Part shown: piece after piece, positions 10,151 to 19,149 of the stretch
How positions within the stretch are numbered: position 1 is the stretch's first letter
How the letters are laid out: each line of letters begins with the position of its first letter
From: Planctomycetaceae bacterium
GTDB taxonomy: Bacteria; Planctomycetota; Planctomycetia; Planctomycetales; Planctomycetaceae
Direction of reading: 5' to 3'
Assembly (NCBI GenBank): GCA_041398825.1
Contig: JAWKTX010000010.1
Coordinates: 124,001 to 188,000 of the forward strand
DNA length: 64,000 nt
Position numbers and translations under genes: made by a program
Notes under the pieces: model-generated
Told to the model about the DNA's origin: nothing
The model's input: the letters and a program-made list of their open reading frames with translations, nothing else
The model's database searches: none

Positions 10151-10791
10151 TTTGCCGCTTCCTGACGCAATTGCCGGCAGACGCGAGAGTATGCCGCGAA
10201 TGCAGAGGCATATCGCATGGAGTGGCGTTGAGCAGTCTCCGAAATCGATTGCCCCTCAATCGCTATGTCATGAAAAACAGCCCAGGTCCGCGGACTAACC
10301 CGAGCTCGAACACGCTCCGATATCAATGTGGCACTTCGCATCTCATCAGAAACACATAGTTTATCAGGCATTTCATCTGTTGTATCGAGGGAAACTGAAC
10401 GCTCATGAGTGCCTTGCTTTTGCAAATAGATTTGAGCGAGCCCTGCTTCTCGTATGGTTCGACGTTTCTCCAGTTTCAGATAATCCAGCAGCCGGCTCTG
10501 ATGCAGTGTTCGCAGCCAGCCGCGAAATGACATCCGTGGATCGTAGTGAAAAACAGTTAACCTGCGGGCGAGCTCCCAGAGAACCTGTTGGTTCACCTCT
10601 TCGACATCCGCAGAATTATTGAGTTTTCGACGGGACCAGCGTTCAAGCAAATGGCCGTAACTGCTCACAAAAGTCTTCCAGGCAGCCGTGTCTTCCCACG
10701 ATTTCAATCGTTCCAGCAAAGTGGCACTGGTAACGGGGCCATTATCAAGAGAGCGACCAGACGTGGTAGCAGCGCCATCTTGTGAAGACAT
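10147..10791 (-). CDS. ECF-type sigma factor paired with the kinase
   Basis: About 214 residues from the ATG at 10791; a longer frame to 10950 exists but its extra residues look non-coding. Region 2 includes 'DYLKLEKRR' preceded by 'SFRGWLRTLHQSRL', and region 4 has 'SPRTWAVFHDIAIEGQSISE'. Extracytoplasmic-function sigma factors redirect RNA polymerase to stress or envelope promoters. It is the first gene of a two-gene operon with the downstream kinase (ATGA overlap), an arrangement known for planctomycete ECF groups regulated by Ser/Thr kinases rather than classical anti-sigma factors. The zinc-finger motif sits in the kinase itself, so the kinase may double as the anti-sigma. The target regulon is unknown. 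Confidence 0.82.
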   Translation of the reverse strand: MSSQDGAATTSGRSLDNGPVTSATLLERLKSWEDTAAWKTFVSSYGHLLERWSRRKLNNSADVEEVNQQVLWELARRLTVFHYDPRMSFRGWLRTLHQSRLLDYLKLEKRRTIREAGLAQIYLQKQGTHERSVSLDTTDEMPDKLCVSDEMRSATLISERVRARVSPRTWAVFHDIAIEGQSISETAQRHSMRYASAFAAYSRVCRQLRQEAAK

Positions 10792-11007
10792 TCCTGAACC
10801 CCTCAACCAAGTGCGTGTAGATACCCGTCGTAATGTTGTCGGGGTAGAAACTCTTTGCTTTCCACACCCCCCGACTCTACTCAGCGAATGTACCTCAGGC
10901 AATCGGTCATCCTGAAATGTTGTGAAATCGGAATTCCCCCACCGATTCAAAGATTCAATTCACGGTCCACATGGCCATATCACCCCAAACCCTCCGGGAG
11001 TGTACCC

Positions 11008-11502
11008 ATGACAACGCAACACCGCCACCCAGGCCCCGTTCCCCGGTCTGCCCGCTGCATCGTGCTGGTTATTTTCGCGGTGCTGCTGCTGCACGACAAT
11101 TTAGCCTGCACGGTGATCTTCGCTGCCTCGGCAAATCCAACTCCGCAGAACAATTTCGACGGAGCCGTCTGGAGGTTCTCGATTGAAAACCGCTCCGGGA
11201 AAGCGCAGCGATATCGCGGAACTTACAGAATTTCGAATGGTCGCGTCTTTCAAAAAGAAACGCCTTCGGATGATGCCATGAGCAAACGCGTGGGCATGAA
11301 CTACCCGAAGGACAGGAAGACCCGAACAGTCCTGAAGGACTTCCGCGTCTTCCCACACTCCGAACCGGCCAGCCCCGGAAATGAACTCCGGATCACGGGT
11401 GTTGCTTACCTGTCAATGGACCGCCCGGGCGAATGGTCAGGACGTTTCGTCGATAGCCAGGGACGACACTGGAAATGGCGTTGCTCGCGCGTCCAGGAAT
11501 AG
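11008..11502 (+). CDS. Hypothetical exported protein
   Basis: A 164-residue protein whose start at 11008 is supported by GGGAG about 8 bases upstream. Residues 17-33 are hydrophobic and read like a signal peptide or anchor ('CIVLVIFAVLLLHDNLAC'). The rest is basic and beta-rich, with 'AVWRFSIENRSGKAQRYRGTY' near the start of the mature part and 'GRHWKWRC' at the end. I do not recognise the family. It is divergent from the ECF sigma gene, so a shared regulatory region is plausible. Confidence 0.6.
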   Translation: MTTQHRHPGPVPRSARCIVLVIFAVLLLHDNLACTVIFAASANPTPQNNFDGAVWRFSIENRSGKAQRYRGTYRISNGRVFQKETPSDDAMSKRVGMNYPKDRKTRTVLKDFRVFPHSEPASPGNELRITGVAYLSMDRPGEWSGRFVDSQGRHWKWRCSRVQE

Positions 11503-11514
11503 TCACGCCGCAAA

Positions 11515-11617
11515 CAGCCTCTTGAAAAACGGGACTGGCTCGAGCAGGAGACCTCAAAACACAACGGCTTACAGCCTTCCAGCATGCCGTCCCGATTTTT
11601 CAACGGGCAGCTAAACT
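11515..11617 (+). repeat. Dispersed hairpin repeat, copy A
   Basis: A segment of about 100 bp with imperfect terminal inverted arms (TTGAAAAACGGGACTGGC near the left, GCCGTCCCGATTTTTCAA near the right). Closely similar copies lie at 37701-37803 (opposite strand) and 38354-38457. All share the core ACTGGCTYGAGCAGGAGACC. No open frame is conserved. It resembles a non-autonomous miniature element or a structured intergenic repeat. Confidence 0.8.
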
Positions 11618-11946
11618 GCAAAAGATTGTTTCGCTGATTCGGCGCGGCGCAGATCCGGATTGATTCTGGGTTGCCCCTGGAGTTTGCCCGAAACCAGGAC
11701 AAGACACTTCCCCTCAACGAACGACCTGTTGATTGATGGCGCGTATTCCTCGCGAGATGGCGACTGGCACCTGCCGGAGACGCCCGCCCGTGTCTGATGT
11801 GCAGCCACAAAGTATTTGCCGTCAATCCGATGATTCTGCTTTCCCAAAGCCTGCGGTTCGCTCCACCGCCACTTCAGCCACCGCCACTTCAGGCAACAAC
11901 CTCATCTCGTGGGATGCACCGGGCAGACATCGGTAAAGTGATCGAA
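11618..11946. other. Intergenic stretch without recognisable gene
   Basis: No coding region with family features is seen on either strand. It contains two tandem copies of the 15-base unit CCACCGCCACTTCAG at 11863-11892. Upstream signals for neighbouring genes are not obvious. Confidence 0.5.
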
Positions 11947-12040
11947 CGGAAGTGGATGGGAATCGAACCCACCTGGCGACTTTTCAGCCGCCACACTGGT
12001 TTTGAAGACCAGGGCAGTCACCAGATCTGCGTACACTTCC
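11947..12040 (-). tRNA. selC: tRNA-Sec (anticodon TCA)
   Basis: The minus strand begins GGAAGTG and ends CACTTCC plus a G discriminator, giving a 7-bp acceptor stem. The anticodon arm reads CTGGTCTTCAAAACCAG with anticodon TCA, which reads UGA. A long variable arm (GTGGCGGCTGAAAAGTCGCCA) and a T-arm with GGTTCGATTCC follow. Acceptor plus T stems total about 13 bp, a diagnostic feature of bacterial tRNA-Sec. The total length of about 94 nt also fits. It is transcribed divergently from selB at 12314, so the selenocysteine decoding apparatus is clustered here. Confidence 0.95.
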
Positions 12041-12313
12041 TGAGACGAACATGTGGTTTCAAGTGTTAGAGCATGCCGTCTTGTGGCAGACTTCCTTCGG
12101 CACTTTGAAAGTCAGCTCCGACCTGCCAGAGTACCATAGTCGGGTTCGAACGTAACTGGAACCCAACGCGAGAAACCGGCGAACGATCCGGAGTCGGATT
12201 GAAGAGTCTTATCGTTTCAGAATCTGAAGAAGCCAACCTCGGTTGCGGTTCCAGAATGGTGTTCGTCACAATTTCAACATGCCATCACAATCCAGATACG
12301 AGAGTCCCGAGCG

Positions 12314-14314
12314 ATGAGTGGTGAAAGGCGGCCCGTCATTCTGGGGACGGCTGGTCATATCGATCATGGAAAAACTCGCCTCGTTGCCGCACTGACCGGG
12401 ATTGATACACATCGACTTCCGGAAGAAAAACGACGCGGAATTTCGATTGACCTGGGATTTGCCAACTGGCAGACGGATGATTTTGTCTTCGGAGTAGTTG
12501 ACGTTCCCGGGCACCGCAGATTCGTGCGCAATATGGTGGCCGGCGCTACGGGAATCGACATTGCCGTACTTGTTATAGCGGCTGACGATTCTGTGATGCC
12601 ACAGACCCGCGAACATCTGCAAATCATGCAGTGGCTTGGAATTTCCTGCGGACTGGTTGTGATCACGAAATGTGACCTGGTCGATTCAGACATGATTGAG
12701 CTGGTCCGGCTGGATGTCGCAGAACTGACAAGAAACACCTTCCTTCAACATGCCGAAATCGTTTGTGTCTCCTCTGAATCAGGCGATGGGATAGAGAATT
12801 TACGGTCTGCAATTGTTCGCGCTGCCGGGCAGCTCCCAAAACGTACGGCGCAATGGCCCGTCTTCCGTTTACCGGTTGATCGATCGTTCTCACTTGCCGG
12901 GCATGGCACGGTCGTCACGGGGTCTGCTATTTCCGGTCAGGTGGAAGCGGGCGATCGACTGATATTGCAACCTGAACAGCTTGAGGTTCGTGTCCGAAGC
13001 GTCCAAACCCATCATCGCGCCGCGGATTCTGCCGAAGCCGGACAGAGAACGGCTGTGAATCTCGCGTCGATACGCCCCGAACAGGTTCCACGCGGTGTTG
13101 AGTTGGTAACGCCCGGCTGGTTTCGTCCAACACAGCGGCTTTTGGCCCAACTGGATGGATTGAATGAGACGCTCATCGCGCGGGGCAGGCTCAACGCGAT
13201 GATCCACATTGGCACGGCAGAAATCCCCTGCCGGATTGTGATCAAGTCCGATGACGTATCCGCAACTGACACAGACCAGGACGAAATCGTCCGATCGCAA
13301 AGTTCTTCTGGCGGACTGATCTCTCAAATCGTGTTGCAGCAGGCCGTCATCGCTTCCCATGGCCAGCGTTTTATTCTTCGGCGGTTGGCCCCGGCAGCGA
13401 CCATTGGCGGAGGGCTGATTCTGGATCCTTTGTGTCCAGCACGACTGCGAAACCGTGAGGCGATTCGACTGGCGACGGGCCTTCAGAATCTTTCGGCGAT
13501 CGAACGTGTTTCTTCTGTCATATCGCTTCTGCCGATGGTCCCCGATGATCTGCGTGAAACAGCGATTCGATCGGGCTGTTCGCTGGCAGACGTTGAGTCA
13601 GCATTGCAGGAATTGCTGAAGATCGGTCGACTGGTAAGAATTGGCTCCAAAGAGCCCGGTCTGCTTGTCCACAGAGAACGACTGCAAGGCTATTCCCGCA
13701 CCATTCTGTCCTGTGTCCGAAAAGAAATCGCGGCCCATCCGCCCGGGCGATCCCGTTCTCGCAGACTCCTCCAAAGTGCCTGCCACGATCTGCTGGACGA
13801 GCAATTAACTGCGTCTGTATTTGAATTGCTGATCCACGATAAGAAGTTGGTACCGCTTGGCCCGAACCTTGCCGTCGCTGGCAGCGAACACCAGCTCACA
13901 AAAAAGCAGTCCATGGCACTGAACCAGATTCTGGAACAGGTCCGAAAACACGAACTCGTGCCACCCACCCGGAAAGAACTGGCAGACTCACTCAACGAAC
14001 CACTCTCGATGATCAGCGCGATGCTGGATATTGCCGTGGAAGATGGATTGCTCATTCGTGTGGATGAATCGCTGCACTTCACTCCGGATGCCATCGAAAA
14101 AGCGAGGATTGCTGCCTCGACGCTCCTGAAACAGAATGGACCTGCCACGATCGCTCAGTTGCGGGACGCGTGGACGATGACCCGAAAACACGCCGTACCG
14201 CTGGCACAGTATTTTGATTCCGTTGGCATGACCATACGTGAGGGGGATTTGCGAGTCGCCGGACCGAATCTGCTGCAATCACGGGGCGACTTTTCCGGTG
14301 AAGGCACCACCTGA
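12314..14314 (+). CDS. selB: Selenocysteine-specific translation elongation factor SelB
   Basis: A 666-residue protein. The N-terminus carries a GTPase domain of the EF-Tu type: 'GTAGHIDHGKTRL' (G1, about 11-23), 'RRGISIDLGFA' (switch region), 'DVPGHRRF' (G3) and 'TKCDL' (G4). The C-terminal third is a series of winged-helix domains, which in SelB bind the SECIS hairpin of selenoprotein mRNA. SelB delivers selenocysteinyl-tRNA to in-frame UGA codons in the cytoplasm. Its identity is reinforced by the neighbouring tRNA-Sec. No selA or selD and no selenoprotein with an internal UGA are visible in this window. Confidence 0.96.
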   Translation: MSGERRPVILGTAGHIDHGKTRLVAALTGIDTHRLPEEKRRGISIDLGFANWQTDDFVFGVVDVPGHRRFVRNMVAGATGIDIAVLVIAADDSVMPQTREHLQIMQWLGISCGLVVITKCDLVDSDMIELVRLDVAELTRNTFLQHAEIVCVSSESGDGIENLRSAIVRAAGQLPKRTAQWPVFRLPVDRSFSLAGHGTVVTGSAISGQVEAGDRLILQPEQLEVRVRSVQTHHRAADSAEAGQRTAVNLASIRPEQVPRGVELVTPGWFRPTQRLLAQLDGLNETLIARGRLNAMIHIGTAEIPCRIVIKSDDVSATDTDQDEIVRSQSSSGGLISQIVLQQAVIASHGQRFILRRLAPAATIGGGLILDPLCPARLRNREAIRLATGLQNLSAIERVSSVISLLPMVPDDLRETAIRSGCSLADVESALQELLKIGRLVRIGSKEPGLLVHRERLQGYSRTILSCVRKEIAAHPPGRSRSRRLLQSACHDLLDEQLTASVFELLIHDKKLVPLGPNLAVAGSEHQLTKKQSMALNQILEQVRKHELVPPTRKELADSLNEPLSMISAMLDIAVEDGLLIRVDESLHFTPDAIEKARIAASTLLKQNGPATIAQLRDAWTMTRKHAVPLAQYFDSVGMTIREGDLRVAGPNLLQSRGDFSGEGTT

Positions 14315-14571
14315 CCGGAAAGCCCCGGATTCGACTTTTTGATTCTCCAGCGTGTTGGCGAGGGGCCGTTTTCACTGGCTGTCCGGGGGCTCGCGCAAAC
14401 TCGGGATGTCCAGCTGAGTTCGCCGGGGAAAGCCTGTTGATGGCAAGTCTGCGTCCTTTGCAAGAGCGGGTTTCTCATCTCACAGGATACTACATCTTGT
14501 GGAATTGTTGTTCCTGATATACTGTCCCCTGCCTCTCCGCTCGAAGTACTCTTAAAAACGTGGAATCCGCG

Positions 14572-14895
14572 ATGGCGCTGTTCGAAATCGAAACTGAAGC
14601 ACACATCATGATTGGCTGGGCCTCAAGTGTTGAGCAGGCCGAACACATCGCGATGAAGCACTACCCGGAAGAGAAAGTGGTTCGAATTACGAAACGCCCG
14701 CGAGATATTTGGGTGATTTCAAAAAGGCTGCTGGGTCTGGAAGGCAAGGTCCGACCATGTGATGTCGCAAGGGATTGTCTGGCGCGTGCCTCCGGCGACA
14801 AGCTGCATGCCATTCGCCTTTACATGCTCGACACGGGCGTAGATCTTCACGAGGCACAACGAGTGATCGAAGCAAACATGGCCATCGGCTGGTAA
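14572..14895 (+). CDS. Small hypothetical protein
   Basis: A 107-residue protein from the ATG at 14572 (an in-frame GTG at 14560 precedes it). The first half contains 'HIMIGWASSVEQAEHIAM' and an ordinary alpha/beta pattern. The second half, 'DKLHAIRLYMLDTGVDLHEA', weakly recalls the C-terminal domain of ribosomal protein L7/L12, which I regard as suggestive only. There is no signal peptide or membrane span. It stands alone between selB and argS, on the same strand as both. Confidence 0.6.
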   Translation: MALFEIETEAHIMIGWASSVEQAEHIAMKHYPEEKVVRITKRPRDIWVISKRLLGLEGKVRPCDVARDCLARASGDKLHAIRLYMLDTGVDLHEAQRVIEANMAIGW

Positions 14896-15199
14896 CGGAC
14901 GTGTCGAATTTTAATTTTCAGGCGGCCAGCCAGCTTTCGCGTTTGGATGCCAGATGGATGTCTCTCCGGACGAAATAGACAGAACGACGGACCAGGTTCG
15001 GGAAAAGCTTGCCAGCACGCAGTATCAGCTCGCTGGGACCAGTGCCGTATCACGCTAGAATCGTCCCTTCGCAGAAACAGCGACGTCATTCGAGTGCAGT
15101 CTGAACCTCCTGAAACGAATGGTTGTCGCAACACTGTTTCGCGACGTTGCTGAAACTGTTCTCATTTGACCTCGTCCGTTTGTGTACTGGCCTTGATCC
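14896..15199. other. Intergenic stretch before argS
   Basis: No credible coding region, tRNA or strong terminator is seen. Small frames here lack family features. Confidence 0.5.
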
Positions 15200-17152
15200 A
15201 TGACATTGCTGAATCTTCTGAAAGACCGATTTCAGGCTGCCCTTCAACCGCTCACAAGTGACGTGGCTTCGTTGCTTGAGATGATTCGCGTCGCGCAGGA
15301 TACAAGATTCGGCGACTTTCAGGCCAATTGCGCCATGCCGCTCAGCAAGCAGCTCGGTCGACCCCCACGGGACATCGCAGCGGCCATCATTGAGCACCTG
15401 GATGTATCCGACGTTTGTCACCCACCGGAAATCGCCGGCCCCGGTTTCATCAACCTGAAACTGAAGGATGAGTTTCTTGTCGCAAGGGTGAACGCCGTCG
15501 TCACAGACGAAAGACTGGGTGTCGAAGTTGCAACTGAACCGCGGAATATCGTTGTTGATTTTTCTTCTCCGAACGTCGCCAAGCCAATGCATGTCGGCCA
15601 CCTGCGAAGTACCGTCATCGGCGACGCCATCTGTCGCACACTGCGTTTCGCCGGGCACAAAGTGACAAGCGACAACCATATTGGCGACTGGGGCACTCAG
15701 TTTGGCATGATCATCTATGGCTTTCGTAACTTTGCAGATCCCGATGCCTACAGATCCGATCCCGTCGCTGAACTCGCCCGAATGTACAAACTGGTGAATC
15801 AGCTGTCTGATTATCATGCGACCGTTGCAAAACGCTCTCAGTTTGAGGCGGCCATCCAGCAGGTTCAGCAGCAATTACAGGCTTGCGAATCGGCGGCTGA
15901 TTCGAATGACAAGAAAGCGCAAAAGCAGGTTGCTCAATTCAGAAAACAGCTTGACGCAGCGGCGGAGGCGCTGAAGTCTGCCGATGAAAAAATCCACGCT
16001 GTCGAAAGTTCTCCCGTTCTGAAGGAGATGGCGGATTCGCATCCGGATATTGCACGAAAAGCCCGCGAGGAAACAGCCAAGCTGCACGCGGGCGATGCAG
16101 ATAATCGGCGACTCTGGGATGAGTTTCTTCCCGCCAGTCTGCAGGCACTCCAACAGGTGTACGATCAGCTGGGAATTCAGTTCGATCTGACACTGGGGGA
16201 AAGCTTTTATAATCCCATGCTTCCGGGAGTGATTGAAACTCTGAAGACACAGGGCCTGGCATCCGAAAGTGAAGGGGCAACCTGCGTCTTTATCGAAGGG
16301 AATAAGGCGCCGTTTATTGTTCAGAAGACCGACGGTGCCTACACCTACGCGACCACTGATCTGGCAACGATCCAGTACCGTCTGACGGAACTTCATGCGG
16401 ATGAAATTCTGTATGTCGTTGACAAGCGCCAGTCTGAGCATTTTCAGTTGCTGTTCGAGACTGCCCGTCAAATGGGAACCACCACCAGATTCCAGCACGT
16501 AAGTTTTGGGACTGTTCTTGGTGACGATGGAAAACCTTTGAAGACCCGGTCTGGCGACAATGTTGGCCTCGAAAGCCTGATCGAAGAAGCAATCACACGT
16601 GCGCGCAGAATTGTGGATGAGAACGATGACAAGCGGGAAGGATCGCCACTGACCGCCGCACAACGAGCAGAGGTTGCACGAATCGTGGGGATCGGCGGAA
16701 TTAAGTACGCAGACCTGCATCACAATCGGGACAGCGACTATAAGTTCGACTGGAGCAAGATGCTGGCGACGACGGGAGATACGGCCGCATACATGCAGTA
16801 CGCGTATGCACGCATCTGTGGCATTTTTCGAAAACTGGACGTCGATCGTAATGCTCTGAGGATGGAAGGTCAGATTCAGATCACATGCCCGGAAGAGCGT
16901 GATCTGGTGATACAAATGCTCCAGTTCGACTATGCCATCGACAGCATGCTGTCTGAGTACCGACCACACATGATGACGGCGTGGTTATTTGAATTGTCCG
17001 ATAAGTTCAGCAAATTCTATGCGAAGTGCTCCGTTCAGGACGCCGAATCCGATGAGATTCGAAACAGCCGACTGCAACTGTGCGACCTGATGGCTCGCTG
17101 TGTTCAGATTGGCCTTGGCCTGCTTGGCATTGAAACAGCTGAAGTGATGTAG
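15200..17152 (+). CDS. argS: Arginyl-tRNA synthetase
   Basis: A class I aminoacyl-tRNA synthetase of 650 residues that charges tRNA-Arg in the cytoplasm. The HIGH motif appears as 'HVGH' at 131-134 inside 'SSPNVAKPMHVGHLRST'. The N-terminal additional domain ('FGDFQANCAMPLSKQLG') and the KMSKS-region replacement 'GKPLKTRSGDN' are both characteristic of ArgRS. The C-terminal anticodon-binding helical domain is intact to the last residue. It is longer than the usual 550-590 residues because of an insertion around residues 215-300 rich in Gln, Ala and Lys that should form a coiled coil. It is convergent with the helicase gene (17 bp apart). Confidence 0.95.
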   Translation: MTLLNLLKDRFQAALQPLTSDVASLLEMIRVAQDTRFGDFQANCAMPLSKQLGRPPRDIAAAIIEHLDVSDVCHPPEIAGPGFINLKLKDEFLVARVNAVVTDERLGVEVATEPRNIVVDFSSPNVAKPMHVGHLRSTVIGDAICRTLRFAGHKVTSDNHIGDWGTQFGMIIYGFRNFADPDAYRSDPVAELARMYKLVNQLSDYHATVAKRSQFEAAIQQVQQQLQACESAADSNDKKAQKQVAQFRKQLDAAAEALKSADEKIHAVESSPVLKEMADSHPDIARKAREETAKLHAGDADNRRLWDEFLPASLQALQQVYDQLGIQFDLTLGESFYNPMLPGVIETLKTQGLASESEGATCVFIEGNKAPFIVQKTDGAYTYATTDLATIQYRLTELHADEILYVVDKRQSEHFQLLFETARQMGTTTRFQHVSFGTVLGDDGKPLKTRSGDNVGLESLIEEAITRARRIVDENDDKREGSPLTAAQRAEVARIVGIGGIKYADLHHNRDSDYKFDWSKMLATTGDTAAYMQYAYARICGIFRKLDVDRNALRMEGQIQITCPEERDLVIQMLQFDYAIDSMLSEYRPHMMTAWLFELSDKFSKFYAKCSVQDAESDEIRNSRLQLCDLMARCVQIGLGLLGIETAEVM

Positions 17153-17169
17153 TTGGAGCCCCCGGTCAA

Positions 17170-19080
17170 CTATTGCTCAATGAATTCCCAGGCCGTCTGG
17201 TAGTGTGCGTTCTGTTCGAACCACATCAACAGCGTCTGGAAGAATTCGTCGGCCGCCAGTGTCGCACTGTCACCAACCACAATCAGCTTTCGCCTCGCTC
17301 GTGTCAGCGCGACATTCATGCGGCGGGCATCGGCCAGGAAACCAATTTCGCCGATGTTGTTGGACCGAACCAGCGAAATCACAACCGCCTCTTTTTCTCG
17401 ACCCTGAAATCCATCGACCGTATCGATTTCCAGTTGGTGCTGCACCGCGTGCTGCCGCAGCCACCTCACCTGCGCGGCATACGGAGCAATCACAGCGATT
17501 TGTGCGGCAGGCAACCCTGCTTCACAAAGCGCATTCACCTGTTTCAGCACAAGTTCACCTTCCTGTGGATTGAGCTTACTAAGACCTTCGGGTTCCAGCT
17601 CTTCATTCCAGCCTGTCCCCGCCGTGTCAATGAAGACGACAGGAGTATCATCCACAAGTTCGCTGCGTATCCGGGGCAGGTCAGACAGCACATGCCGACG
17701 AACAGACTCATCAGCAATCAATGTGTTTTCGTAAAACTGCTGTGACGAAAACCCCATGATGGACTCATGCATTCGATACTGGACGGTCAGTTGACGGGTG
17801 ACGGGGTCGCCGAAATGATTGACCAGCCGCTCCATCAGACTGACAGCGAATCCCTGTTTCGCCGCGGGTTCCGACAGAATGGTGGGAGGAAGTTGCAGAT
17901 GGTCCCCAGCCAGAATGATACGATCGGCCCTTCGCAGGGGAACCCAGCATCCCGGCTCCACACTCTGACAGGCTTCATCGATCACCAGCACATCAAACCG
18001 CATGTCATCCAGAATCGAATCATCGAATGTTGTCGTCGCACAAATGACCCTGGCATCTTTCAGTATATGACTGACCGCCTGCCGCTCCAGAAGTCTCGCC
18101 TGGCGCCGGAGCTCGCGAGCTTCCTGTCGCTGTTGCCATCGCTGACCGGGTGCTGGCCTGGAACGAGTGTACCGGTCCGCCTTCCTTTCTATCTGTTCTG
18201 CCTCCCTCATCATCTGACGGACCAGAGACATAGCTTCATGCTGTTCGACCAGTGCATCAAGCGAATGTTCACGAAGATCTTCCGAAACGCGGGCAGGATG
18301 ACCAAGCCGAACAGCAGGCTCACCGGCTGCAAGCAGCCGCTCCAGCAGATTATCGACCGCAGTATTGCTGGGCGCGCAGGCCAATACTCTTTCCCCTCGT
18401 GCAATCAGTTGACGAATGACTTCGATCACCGTCGTTGTCTTGCCCGTTCCCGGCGGCCCGTGAATGATGGCCAGGTCGTTGGCTGCCAGTGCGTGGACGA
18501 TCGCATCGCGTTGTGAATCGTTCATTCGTTCTGAAAGCTGAGCCGGCAATTTGGGATTTGGGTGGAATGTGGGTTCGCGTTCTCCCAGAAGTAAATCCCG
18601 CAATTGAGCCAGACGCCCGGAAGCGTTTCTGGCAACTTCAAGCGAGCTGGACTGTCGCTTACGAGTAATCTCATCGGGTGACAGGTCCAGACGAAATCGA
18701 TCGCCGGACGGCCAGTCATCGACGGCGACTTCCACCGAGTCGCCCCTGCGTGAACTAACAACACCCTGAACCGAATCGCCGTCACCATTCCCGCATTCTG
18801 ACAGAATCACAGGACTGCCCGATTTGAATCGATGCCACGGCATTCGCTCCTGAGACCGCCGTTTGGCAAGTGTCAATAAATAGCGACCTCCCAGACCTGT
18901 CGTGTGATTCCGGATGACAAGGTCCAGCAGGGTTTCGCCCGATCGTTCTGCTGATGCCGACGACTGCGTGCGCCGTCGCTCGGCCATTCGCTCACGCTCG
19001 GCCTCCCCTTCCATTTCCAGCCATCTCTGGAGGTTGTCAAAATGTTTGCCCGCGTGGAACGATGATGAGCCCGATGTCAT
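17170..19080 (-). CDS. Superfamily 1B (UPF1/IGHMBP2-like) DNA/RNA helicase
   Basis: A 636-residue helicase. Motif I is 'IHGPPGTGKTTT', motif Ia contains 'ACAPSNTAVDNLL', motif II is 'VIDEACQ', motif III is 'LAGDHLQLPP', motif V is 'VDGFQGREKEAVV' and motif VI is 'NVALTRARRKL'. This set and order define the UPF1-like family (IGHMBP2, Dna2/NAM7). The N-terminal 190 residues include a beta-barrel domain. Such enzymes unwind nucleic acid 5' to 3' using ATP; the bacterial cellular role is uncertain. The ATG at 19080 is preceded by a perfect hairpin in the leader (see 19095-19115). Confidence 0.92.
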   Translation of the reverse strand: MTSGSSSFHAGKHFDNLQRWLEMEGEAERERMAERRRTQSSASAERSGETLLDLVIRNHTTGLGGRYLLTLAKRRSQERMPWHRFKSGSPVILSECGNGDGDSVQGVVSSRRGDSVEVAVDDWPSGDRFRLDLSPDEITRKRQSSSLEVARNASGRLAQLRDLLLGEREPTFHPNPKLPAQLSERMNDSQRDAIVHALAANDLAIIHGPPGTGKTTTVIEVIRQLIARGERVLACAPSNTAVDNLLERLLAAGEPAVRLGHPARVSEDLREHSLDALVEQHEAMSLVRQMMREAEQIERKADRYTRSRPAPGQRWQQRQEARELRRQARLLERQAVSHILKDARVICATTTFDDSILDDMRFDVLVIDEACQSVEPGCWVPLRRADRIILAGDHLQLPPTILSEPAAKQGFAVSLMERLVNHFGDPVTRQLTVQYRMHESIMGFSSQQFYENTLIADESVRRHVLSDLPRIRSELVDDTPVVFIDTAGTGWNEELEPEGLSKLNPQEGELVLKQVNALCEAGLPAAQIAVIAPYAAQVRWLRQHAVQHQLEIDTVDGFQGREKEAVVISLVRSNNIGEIGFLADARRMNVALTRARRKLIVVGDSATLAADEFFQTLLMWFEQNAHYQTAWEFIEQ

Positions 19081-19094
19081 AGTTCTTTTCTGTC

Positions 19095-19115
19095 AGTCCC
19101 GATCATGTCGGGACT
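19095..19115. promoter_or_regulatory. Perfect 8-bp hairpin in the helicase 5' leader
   Basis: AGTCCCGA, loop TCATG, then TCGGGACT. It lies 14 bases upstream of the helicase ATG (minus strand) and is not followed by a T tract on that strand. A translational control hairpin or protein-binding site is possible. No family is known to me. Confidence 0.5.
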
Positions 19116-19149
19116 CGAATGTGATTTGAGCTGGATTGGCAGGGAAGTC

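Noticed and set aside
15086..16969. Two long minus-strand frames (15086-15874, 15875-16969)
   Set aside because: They are shadows of argS, which is unambiguous on the plus strand.
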